From positions 1 to 9,310 of the forward strand of contig PWHO01000296.1 of assembly GCA_003555385.1 (NCBI GenBank): DNA of 9,310 nt, written 5' to 3'. Made by a program: the position numbers and the translations under genes. Shown here in pieces: positions 1 to 6,062 of this stretch (the stretch's first letter is position 1; each line of letters opens with the position of its first letter). Under the pieces are notes generated by a model. The model worked only from the letters and a program-made list of their open reading frames with translations. It did not search any database and had not been told where the DNA came from. The stretch is from Bacteroidales bacterium. Lineage in GTDB: Bacteria > Bacteroidota > Bacteroidia > Bacteroidales > UBA7960.

Positions 1-170
1 CCAACAACTGGAGGCGCGTCAGCGCCGACTAACTGGAGAGGGCGTCAGCCCTCGACTAACCAACAACTGGAGGCGCATCAGCGCCGACTAACTGGAGAGG
101 GCGATAGCCCTCGACTAACTGGAGGCGCGCCAGCGCCGACTAACTGGAGAGGGCGATAGCCCTCGACTAA
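1..170. repeat. Array of six tandem REP-like hairpins, two alternating types
   Basis: Six short palindromes lie head to tail. Type A has stem GGCGC/GCGCC (13-26, 72-85, 124-137; loops GTCA, ATCA, GCCA). Type B has stem GAGGGC/GCCCTC (38-53, 97-112, 149-164; loops GTCA, GATA, GATA). They alternate A-B-A-B-A-B. Every hairpin is preceded by GGAG, whose last G is the foot of the stem, and followed by GACTAAC. The first two A-B pairs repeat with a 59-bp period, each starting CCAACAACTGG; the third pair is shorter by the CCAACA linker. A conserved tetranucleotide head plus palindrome in extragenic DNA is the layout of REP elements mobilised by RAYT (REP-associated tyrosine transposase) enzymes. No transposase is visible here, so that link is inference. 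The array may continue left of the window. Confidence 0.85.
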
Positions 171-172
171 CC

Positions 173-191
173 GTCAGCGCTCTGCGCTGAC
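173..191. terminator. Perfect 8-bp hairpin abutting the acyl-CoA synthetase stop codon
   Basis: GTCAGCGC (173-180) and GCGCTGAC (184-191) pair perfectly around the loop TCT. The stem ends one base before the minus-strand stop codon (192-194). Read on the minus strand it follows the stop at once but has no U-tract, so it would be a 3'-end stabiliser or part of a terminator rather than a classical intrinsic terminator. Read on the plus strand it is followed within four bases by TTTTT (196-200), so it could stop transcripts arriving from the left. The structure is certain; the role is inference. Confidence 0.5.
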
Positions 192-1874
192 TCACTTTTT
201 GTCTTTGTAGAGAAACCGTTTAATCTTCTTGGTAGGGGTTTTCTCAAAAGGTTCTGGCTGCTCCTGGATAATGGTAAGCCTTGAAAAGCGATTCAGGCGT
301 GCATTCACCTTTTGCTGGATTTCTGAAAGTCGTTTCCTGACTTTCTCCTGTGCCTGGTCGTACATATGCCCGGCAGATTCTTTCATTTCATTATACCGCT
401 GGTCGATCTCCTCATAATTGAGATGAACCCTTGCCACCAGCTTGCCTTTCAGTTCATACACAAGGCTTTCAAGTACGTTATGCTGGCTGTTGATCACGGC
501 CTCAATATCCTCGGGATAAATATTCTCACCGCTGGCGCTGATGATTATATTTTTCAGGCGTCCCTTGATATAGACATAGCCATCCTTGTCCAGCATACCG
601 AGATCACCGGTTTTGAACCAGCCATCGGACGTAAACACGTCTTTGGTCAGACCGGGTTCCTTGTAATAGCCTTTCATGATATTGGGGCCGGAAGCAATAA
701 TCTCCCCTTCGCCCGTAACCGGATCAGGATCCATGATTCGCAGCTTCTGATCGGGCAGACAAAAGCCGGTGGAACGATATTTCGTAAGCCTGGGGGCACA
801 GCCGGCCAGCAGGGGTGAGGTTTCGGTCAGCCCGTAGCCAATGGCGTAGGGGAACCCGGCATCACGCAGAAAAAGCTCAGTGGCTGCATCCACCTTTGAA
901 CCGCCAATGCCAAAAAAGTGCAATTTACCACCAAAGGCTTTATAGATTTTTTTTCCGGCCATTTTATGGAACATCTTTTGTACCATGCGCGATTTGTTTA
1001 AAAATCGCATGGCCTTACTGCCGCTGAGCTTGGGAAGCACCTTGTTCCGGTAAACCTTTTCAATGATCAGCGGAACGGTAAGCATCATCGTTGGCTTAAC
1101 CTGCTGCATTGCCGGCAAAAGAACGGTGGGCGTGGGCAGTTTATCCAGGTAGTATACCGCGGCACCCCCCATGTAAGGGATCAGGAAGCCAATGGTACAT
1201 TCATAGGTATGAGGCAGGGGCAGGACAGACAGCAACCTGTCTTTCTCATTTACATCCTGTATTCCCAGTGTATTCACGGCATTGGACAAGATATTCTTAT
1301 GGGTGAGCATCACCCCCTTGGGTTTCCCTGTGGTTCCTGAAGTATACAAAATGGCTGCCAGGTCATCCTCATTCGGTGCCGGGGGCATCCCAACACCTTC
1401 ACGACTTCGTGACTCTGCATCGCCAACAGACCCGGTCATTTCCAGCATACCCAGGCTGATCTCACGGAAGTCATCCATCAGCACAGCCATTTTCAGGGTT
1501 TTCGGGAAAGTCCCTTTCAATTTGGGAGCAAGTTTTTCGGAAACAATCACCGCTTTTGCTTCACTGTGGCCAATAAGTTTGGAAATTTCCTCCTCGGAAA
1601 AATCTGTCAGTACCGGCACAACCACTGCACCCATACTGGTCACAGCCAGGTAGGAAACACCCCACCGGGGCATATTCTGCCCCAGCAACATCACCCGGTC
1701 TCCGGGCTTAACCCCGCCTGAAATCAACAAATCCATCAACTGGTTGATCCCTTCGCTTACATCCTTGTAAGTCATGATATCCCCTCCTGCGAAGCCAAGG
1801 GCCGGAGTATCGCCATAACGGGCGGTGCTGTTTTCCACCAAAGCGCGGAATGTTAAAACACTAGGTACTTTCAT
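192..1874 (-). CDS. Long-chain fatty-acid--CoA ligase (AMP-forming acyl-CoA synthetase)
   Basis: This 560-residue enzyme of the ANL (adenylate-forming) superfamily activates a fatty acid to acyl-AMP and then to acyl-CoA, releasing AMP and PPi. It is expected at the inner face of the membrane. The AMP-binding P-loop YTSGTTGKPKG is at residues 177-187, GYGLTETSP (A5 motif) at 346-354, the TGD aspartate at about 424, the hinge GRLKN at 438-442, and the C-terminal catalytic lysine in TKKIKR near residue 550. The C-terminal domain carries a charged, probably helical insert (about 490-530) rich in Lys, Glu and Gln before the last strand. The length is normal for FadD-like enzymes. The ATG at 1874 gives the usual short N-terminus; the ribosome site is weak. 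It is the last of three minus-strand genes, 124 bp after the UDP-glucuronate decarboxylase. Chain-length preference cannot be read from sequence; other acyl substrates are possible. Confidence 0.92.
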   Translation of the reverse strand: MKVPSVLTFRALVENSTARYGDTPALGFAGGDIMTYKDVSEGINQLMDLLISGGVKPGDRVMLLGQNMPRWGVSYLAVTSMGAVVVPVLTDFSEEEISKLIGHSEAKAVIVSEKLAPKLKGTFPKTLKMAVLMDDFREISLGMLEMTGSVGDAESRSREGVGMPPAPNEDDLAAILYTSGTTGKPKGVMLTHKNILSNAVNTLGIQDVNEKDRLLSVLPLPHTYECTIGFLIPYMGGAAVYYLDKLPTPTVLLPAMQQVKPTMMLTVPLIIEKVYRNKVLPKLSGSKAMRFLNKSRMVQKMFHKMAGKKIYKAFGGKLHFFGIGGSKVDAATELFLRDAGFPYAIGYGLTETSPLLAGCAPRLTKYRSTGFCLPDQKLRIMDPDPVTGEGEIIASGPNIMKGYYKEPGLTKDVFTSDGWFKTGDLGMLDKDGYVYIKGRLKNIIISASGENIYPEDIEAVINSQHNVLESLVYELKGKLVARVHLNYEEIDQRYNEMKESAGHMYDQAQEKVRKRLSEIQQKVNARLNRFSRLTIIQEQPEPFEKTPTKKIKRFLYKDKK

Positions 1875-1899
1875 AAACTATACTATAATGGTTATCCGG

Positions 1900-1907
1900 C
1901 AAAATTA
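1900..1907 (-). promoter_or_regulatory. Candidate Bacteroidota -7 box for the acyl-CoA synthetase gene
   Basis: On the minus strand this reads TAATTTTG, a full match to the Bacteroidota -7 consensus TAnnTTTG. It would start transcription about 18-20 nt before the ATG. The nearest TTTG that could be the -33 element is at 1933-1936, with 25 nt between, which is longer than the usual spacing of about 19-21, so the assignment is tentative. Confidence 0.35.
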
Positions 1908-1998
1908 CGGATTAATACCGAGGCCATTGACACAAAAAAGTTTAAATGTTTGTTTTATCTTTTCAAACACCTGCATATCAATAGCTTACGCGCCTTTA

Positions 1999-2943
1999 CT
2001 AACCCCTGAGAAGGGTTTCAAAGTAGGAGATGGTTTTCTGCAATCCCTCACGCAAAGGAATTGCAGCCTCCCAGTCCAGCAATTCACGGGCATATGCCGT
2101 ATCCGGTTTGCGCTGAACGGGATCATTTTCCGGCAGGGGAAGGTAAGTGATTCTGGACCCGGAGCCAGTCAGTTCAAGAACCATCTGCGCCAGTTCGTTG
2201 ATGGTGAATTCATTCTTGTTGCCGAGGTTAACCGGTCCGATAATTTCATCCCCGGTATCCATCAATGCAGACAGCCCGTCAAGCAGGTCATCAATGTATT
2301 GAAAACTGCGTGTCTGGGTGCCATCACCATAAATGGTCAAATCTTCATCCCTCAGAGCCTGCATAATAAAATTGGATGCAACCCTTCCATCGTCTGGTTG
2401 CATCCTGGGACCATATGTATTGAAAATCCGGGCAATTTTAATTCTGACCTGGTTCTGACGGTGATAATCCATAAAAAGTGTCTCAGCACATCGCTTTCCT
2501 TCATCATAACAAGATCTTATCCCGATGGGATTCACATTGCCCCAGTAGCTTTCATGCTGTGGGCTGCTGTGAGGATCACCGTATACTTCACTTGTGGATG
2601 CCTGTAATACTTTCGCTTTAACTCTTTTCGCCAGTCCAAGCACATGAATCGACCCCATCACCGAAGTTTTGATGGTTTTAATAGGATTGTACTGGTAGTG
2701 AACCGGGGAAGCAGGACAGGCCAGGTTGTATATCTCATCCACTTCAACAAAAAGCTCTTTGGTAATATCGTGACGGATCACTTCAAAACGGTAATTGTCA
2801 AACAGGTGGGATATATTGTCCCGGCTACCGGTAAAATAAGAATCCACGCACAACACATCATGCCCCATGCCGAGCAGGCGCTCACAAAGATGAGATCCGA
2901 TAAACCCGGCACCACCCGTTACCAGTACTCTTTTACGCTTCAT
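1999..2943 (-). CDS. UDP-glucuronate decarboxylase (UDP-xylose synthase, SDR family)
   Basis: This 314-residue extended short-chain dehydrogenase/reductase converts UDP-glucuronate to UDP-xylose and CO2 with bound NAD+. It supplies xylose for capsule, O-antigen or other glycans in the cytoplasm. The NAD-binding Rossmann motif GGAGFIGSHL is at residues 10-19. The family signature NLACPASPVHYQYNPIKT (73-90) separates UXS from dTDP-glucose dehydratases and UDP-glucose epimerases. The catalytic region STSEVYGDP (116-124) is followed by the Tyr-Lys pair in YDEGK (Y146, K150), then FNTYGPRMQPDDGRVASNF (about 174-192) and the substrate-binding GDGTQTRSFQYIDDL. The length matches single-domain bacterial enzymes; there is no fused formyltransferase domain as in ArnA. 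The start ATG at 2943 sits directly before the Rossmann strand. No other polysaccharide genes are visible nearby, so the glycan it serves is unknown. Confidence 0.93.
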   Translation of the reverse strand: MKRKRVLVTGGAGFIGSHLCERLLGMGHDVLCVDSYFTGSRDNISHLFDNYRFEVIRHDITKELFVEVDEIYNLACPASPVHYQYNPIKTIKTSVMGSIHVLGLAKRVKAKVLQASTSEVYGDPHSSPQHESYWGNVNPIGIRSCYDEGKRCAETLFMDYHRQNQVRIKIARIFNTYGPRMQPDDGRVASNFIMQALRDEDLTIYGDGTQTRSFQYIDDLLDGLSALMDTGDEIIGPVNLGNKNEFTINELAQMVLELTGSGSRITYLPLPENDPVQRKPDTAYARELLDWEAAIPLREGLQKTISYFETLLRG

Positions 2944-2947
2944 AAAA

Positions 2948-2965
2948 CAAATATAGTCAAAAATA
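2948..2965 (-). promoter_or_regulatory. Two overlapping-region candidate -7 boxes upstream of the UDP-glucuronate decarboxylase
   Basis: On the minus strand two TAnnTTTG matches lie side by side: TATTTTTG (2958-2965) and TATATTTG (2948-2955). The upstream one would give a leader of about 8 nt; the downstream one would give an almost leaderless transcript. A TTTG at 2991-2994 lies 25 nt from the upstream box, a longer gap than usual. They suggest the gene can be transcribed independently of hppA, but AT-rich DNA produces such matches by chance. Confidence 0.35.
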
Positions 2966-3023
2966 TAAGCAGCAACGGAAAAAGGCTTCTCAAAGGGTTC
3001 TTACTACACCGGCAGTTACAATT

Positions 3024-5216
3024 CTAGAACATTGCATAAGAAACAGCCAGCCCCACCGTCACCACCGAGGCCATTACCATGAGCTTGATCAGGATATTCA
3101 GGCTTGGACCTGAGGTGTCTTTGAACGGGTCGCCAACGGTATCGCCGTTAATTGCCGCACGATGTCCTTCAGATCCCCTTCCGCCAAAATGGCCTTCTTC
3201 GATGTACTTTTTCGCATTGTCCCATGCCCCACCTGCATTGGCCATAAAAATAGCCAGGGCAAACCCGGATGAGATGGTACCCAGCAGCAATCCGGATACC
3301 CCGGGTACGCCGAACAATAACCCGACAACCACCGGGATCAGCAATGCGATCAGTGACGGGGCCATCATCTCTTGCTGAGCTCCTTTAGTGGAAATGGACA
3401 CACAACGGGCATAATCCGGCTCAGCTTTTCTGTCCATGATACCGGGAATAGATGAGAACTGCCTCCGCACCTCATCCACCATTTTCTGTGCTGCCCGGCC
3501 TACGGCATTCATTGTCATTCCGCTGAATAAAAAGACTGCCATCACGCCAAGCAAAATCCCCACGATCACCTTGGGATTCATCAGGTGAACTTCATAATGG
3601 TGTACAAAATCAATGAATTCGGCATCAATGGCCGGGGTTCCGTTAATCAGTTCCTGCGGACGATCAAGGAACTTCACGAACATCATCCTGACCTCTTCGA
3701 AGTAGGATGCCAGCAGTGCCAGAGCAGTCAATGCAGCAGAACCAATGGCAAACCCCTTTCCGGTAGCCGCAGTTGTATTCCCCAATGCATCCAGGGCGTC
3801 GGTCCGCGCCCTCACCTCTGCACCAAGGCCGCACATTTCGGCATTTCCGCCGGCATTGTCGGCAATGGGCCCGTAGGCATCCGTGGCCAGTGTTATCCCC
3901 AGGGTTGAAAGCAAGCCCACCGCAGAAATACCTATGCCATAAAGGCCGTAATTCAGACTACCCATATCAAATGTAAACCCTGTAGCAAATAAGAATGAAA
4001 GGGTAATCGCTACCACAATAATAAACAGGGGGACTGCTGCAGATATCAAGCCGGTACCCACACCACTTATGATGAGCGTGGCCGTACCCGTCTGGCTCGA
4101 TTCGGCAATCTTTCTTGTCGGCCTGTAGGCTGAAGCGGTAAAATATTCAGTGGATTGGCCAATGGCAATACCTGCCAGCAGGCCGGTCACAATCGACCCC
4201 CACAAACCCAGGTAGTTGGGCAGGTTCAAAAAATACAGGATAAAGAAGGAAGCCACCACAATCAATCCGGCACTCATATTCACACCAAAACCCAGGGAGC
4301 GAAGCAGTTCCTTCTGGCTCGCCCCTTCCCTTGTGCGCACCATAAACACCCCTGCAATGGATAAAAGCGTACCCAGTGATGCAATCAGCATCGGTGCAAC
4401 GACTGCATTGAATTGCACATCCAGGCCGTAGCCCATGAAAGCTGCAGCCCCCAGTAATGCTGTTGCCAGGATGGAGGCAGCAAATGACTCAAAAAGGTCA
4501 GCACCCATACCGGCCACATCACCCACATTGTCACCCACGTTATCGGCAATGGTTGCCGGATTTCTCGGGTCATCCTCGGGAATTCCGGCCTCAACTTTCC
4601 CCACCAGGTCAGCACCCACATCCGCTGCTTTGGTGTAGATACCTCCGCCCACACGGGCAAACAATGCCTGCGTGGAAGCTCCCATACCAAAGGTCAGCAT
4701 GATAGCCGTAATGGTCATCAACTGGTACCCGTCAAAGGTTTCCGGGATAAAGATATTCAGCACAATAAACCACAATGAAACATCCAGCAGAACCAGCCCG
4801 ACTACCACCAGCCCCATCACCGCCCCGCTGCGGAATGCCAGGCGCAGCCCGCCGTCAAGCGAAGTCCGGCAGGCATGGGCCACCCTCCCACTGGCATAAG
4901 TGGCCGCTTTCATGCCAAAAAAACCGGCAAGTCCTGAGAAAAAACCGCCGGTTATAAATGCGAAGGGGACCCAGTTGTTTTGGACCCCCAGGCCGTAGGC
5001 AAGAAAAGAAAAGATCACCGTAATTACCAGGAACACGACGATCACCACCTTGTATTGCTGTCGCAAATAGGCGGAAGCTCCTTTGCGAACATGGGTGGCA
5101 ATTCTTTTCATCATATCTGTGCCTTCGTCCATTGCCATCATTTGCCGGAAAAAATACCAGGCAAAGCCCAGAGCTAACAGTGCACTAATCGGGACCAACC
5201 AGAAGATTAAAGACAT
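3024..5216 (-). CDS. hppA: Membrane-bound ion-translocating pyrophosphatase (K+-dependent type; Na+ and/or H+ pump)
   Basis: This 730-residue polytopic inner-membrane protein (about 16 helices expected for the family) hydrolyses cytoplasmic PPi and pumps H+ and/or Na+ outward. The PPi/Mg-binding motif DVGADLVGKVE is at residues 199-209, followed by DDPRNPATIADNVGDNVGD (215-233). GADLFESF holds E243, aligned with the gate glutamate E246 of the Thermotoga enzyme. TDAYGPIADNAGGNAEM lies at about 445-461 and DTVGDPFKDTSGPSLNILIK near the C-terminus. In GNTTAATGKG the position that is Lys in K+-independent enzymes is Ala (A483), with Gly three residues on, which indicates K+ dependence. T89, F93, D145 and M178 resemble the residue set reported for dual Na+,H+ pumps of Bacteroides. 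The ATG at 5216 gives the normal N-terminus. It is first in the minus-strand series, transcribed away from the nuclease/transporter/thyA/folA group. Confidence 0.95.
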   Translation of the reverse strand: MSLIFWLVPISALLALGFAWYFFRQMMAMDEGTDMMKRIATHVRKGASAYLRQQYKVVIVVFLVITVIFSFLAYGLGVQNNWVPFAFITGGFFSGLAGFFGMKAATYASGRVAHACRTSLDGGLRLAFRSGAVMGLVVVGLVLLDVSLWFIVLNIFIPETFDGYQLMTITAIMLTFGMGASTQALFARVGGGIYTKAADVGADLVGKVEAGIPEDDPRNPATIADNVGDNVGDVAGMGADLFESFAASILATALLGAAAFMGYGLDVQFNAVVAPMLIASLGTLLSIAGVFMVRTREGASQKELLRSLGFGVNMSAGLIVVASFFILYFLNLPNYLGLWGSIVTGLLAGIAIGQSTEYFTASAYRPTRKIAESSQTGTATLIISGVGTGLISAAVPLFIIVVAITLSFLFATGFTFDMGSLNYGLYGIGISAVGLLSTLGITLATDAYGPIADNAGGNAEMCGLGAEVRARTDALDALGNTTAATGKGFAIGSAALTALALLASYFEEVRMMFVKFLDRPQELINGTPAIDAEFIDFVHHYEVHLMNPKVIVGILLGVMAVFLFSGMTMNAVGRAAQKMVDEVRRQFSSIPGIMDRKAEPDYARCVSISTKGAQQEMMAPSLIALLIPVVVGLLFGVPGVSGLLLGTISSGFALAIFMANAGGAWDNAKKYIEEGHFGGRGSEGHRAAINGDTVGDPFKDTSGPSLNILIKLMVMASVVTVGLAVSYAMF

Positions 5217-5268
5217 TTTTTAGGCGTTTGTTTTGTGTAAATAGGTACAAAGGGTTGACTAATAACAA

Positions 5269-5297
5269 CAAAAATAAAGATTTAATCATTCAACAAA
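5269..5297 (-). promoter_or_regulatory. Candidate Bacteroidota promoter for hppA
   Basis: On the minus strand TATTTTTG (5269-5276) fits the -7 consensus TAnnTTTG, and a TTTG (5294-5297) lies 17 nt upstream as a possible -33 element. This predicts a transcript starting near 5262 with a leader of about 45 nt before the hppA ATG. It is the best-formed promoter candidate in the window, though the spacing is slightly short. Confidence 0.45.
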
Positions 5298-5325
5298 ATT
5301 ATTTGATCAATGTTTTTATAATTTT
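5295..5325. repeat. AT-rich inverted repeat with nested palindrome in the divergent intergenic region
   Basis: The arms AAAATTAT (5295-5302) and ATAATTTT (5318-5325) are perfect reverse complements 15 nt apart. The 8-bp palindrome TTGATCAA (5303-5310) abuts the left arm. The element sits between the two divergent genes and touches the possible -33 element of hppA, so it is placed like an operator. Because the DNA is very AT-rich, it may also be chance. Confidence 0.3.
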
Positions 5326-5400
5326 TTTTCAGATTTCCTACAAATCCTGTTTAATCGTGGAAAAAGGCCGTTACGATCATGAATATCTGAAAAAAACCAG

Positions 5401-5408
5401 TAAATTTG
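5401..5408 (+). promoter_or_regulatory. Candidate -7 box for the bifunctional-nuclease gene
   Basis: TAAATTTG matches TAnnTTTG and predicts a start near 5414, about 20 nt before the ATG at 5436. No TTTG stands at the expected -33 distance. The box overlaps the upstream in-frame TTG at 5406, which argues that the ATG at 5436 is the real start. Confidence 0.4.
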
Positions 5409-5435
5409 TGGTTTCAGCAACCTGACTGTGGCCAT

Positions 5436-6035
5436 ATGAAAAAAATCAAACTCGAGATTCTTGGAATATCCTACAGCCAATCGCAATCCGGTGCCTATGC
5501 ACTGATTTTTGGTGAAGAAGGGCAAAAACGACGGTTACCGATCATTATCGGAAGCTTCGAAGCACAGGCCATCGCCATTGAGCTGGAAAAGATGAAACCC
5601 AGCCGGCCGCTGACACATGATCTTTTTAAAAACTTTGCCACCACTTTTCACATTTCCATTACCGAAGTCATCATTTATAAATTCAGCGAAGGGATCTTTT
5701 TTGCCAAGCTGATCTGTTTTGACGGAACAAAAGAAGTAGAGATTGATTCAAGAACTTCGGATGCTGTCGCGATCGCTGTCCGTTTCCAGTGCCCGATCTA
5801 CACCTACGAAAAAATCCTCAAGGCGGCCGGTATTGTCATGCAGGAAGGCGATGATTCCATCGATCCACCCGCCGAAGTAGTTGAAAAGGACCCAAAAGAG
5901 CATAAAACAGATTACAGCCAGATGACATCGAAGGAACTGGAGAAAAAACTGATGGAAGCCATTGATTCCGAAGCCTACGAAAAAGCTTCCGTGATCAGGG
6001 ATGAAATCAATAAACGAAAAGGAAGCAAGAAGTAA
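5436..6035 (+). CDS. Bifunctional nuclease family protein (DUF151/BFN) with C-terminal UVR motif
   Basis: This is a soluble cytoplasmic protein of 199 residues. Residues 1-130 form the BFN/DUF151 domain: KLEILGISYSQSQSGAYAL at the start, RRLPIIIGSFEAQAIAIEL (32-50), SRPLTHDLF (56-64) and the conserved IDSRTSDAVAIAVR (103-116). After an acidic, proline-containing linker (about 136-160), residues 166-195 (ELEKKLMEAIDSEAYEKASV onward, ending RDEINKRK) match the UVR motif that mediates UvrB-UvrC contacts. Related proteins have been reported to have DNase and RNase activity, but the cellular role is unclear and nuclease activity here is only inferred from family. The start is placed at ATG 5436 because homologues begin MKKI-like and the in-frame TTG at 5406 lies inside a likely promoter box. 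It is first in a plus-strand group, 27 bp before the nucleoside transporter. Confidence 0.9.
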   Translation: MKKIKLEILGISYSQSQSGAYALIFGEEGQKRRLPIIIGSFEAQAIAIELEKMKPSRPLTHDLFKNFATTFHISITEVIIYKFSEGIFFAKLICFDGTKEVEIDSRTSDAVAIAVRFQCPIYTYEKILKAAGIVMQEGDDSIDPPAEVVEKDPKEHKTDYSQMTSKELEKKLMEAIDSEAYEKASVIRDEINKRKGSKK

Positions 6036-6062
6036 TCAATAAGCTTAATCAGTGGTATTTCA

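Noticed and set aside
1..170. Possible CRISPR array
   Set aside because: The repeated units are short palindromes with nearly identical linkers. There are no unique spacers of constant length and no cas genes.
366..818. 150-residue plus-strand frame antisense to the acyl-CoA synthetase
   Set aside because: It is a shadow frame within conserved ANL motifs on the minus strand; no domain or start signal supports it.
2001..2017. AACCC/GGGTT hairpin at the 3' end of the UDP-glucuronate decarboxylase gene
   Set aside because: The stem is only 5 bp, lies inside the coding end and stop codon, and has no U-tract on the minus strand.
1825..2607. 260-residue plus-strand frame antisense to the UDP-glucuronate decarboxylase
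   Set aside because: It overlaps a clearly recognised gene on the other strand, has no recognisable domain and its residue order follows the complement of the real gene. It also crosses the intergenic gap and the start of the acyl-CoA synthetase.
5406..5435. Upstream TTG start adding ten residues to the bifunctional-nuclease protein
   Set aside because: The TTG is inside the TAAATTTG promoter candidate, and family members begin at the MKKI-like ATG at 5436.
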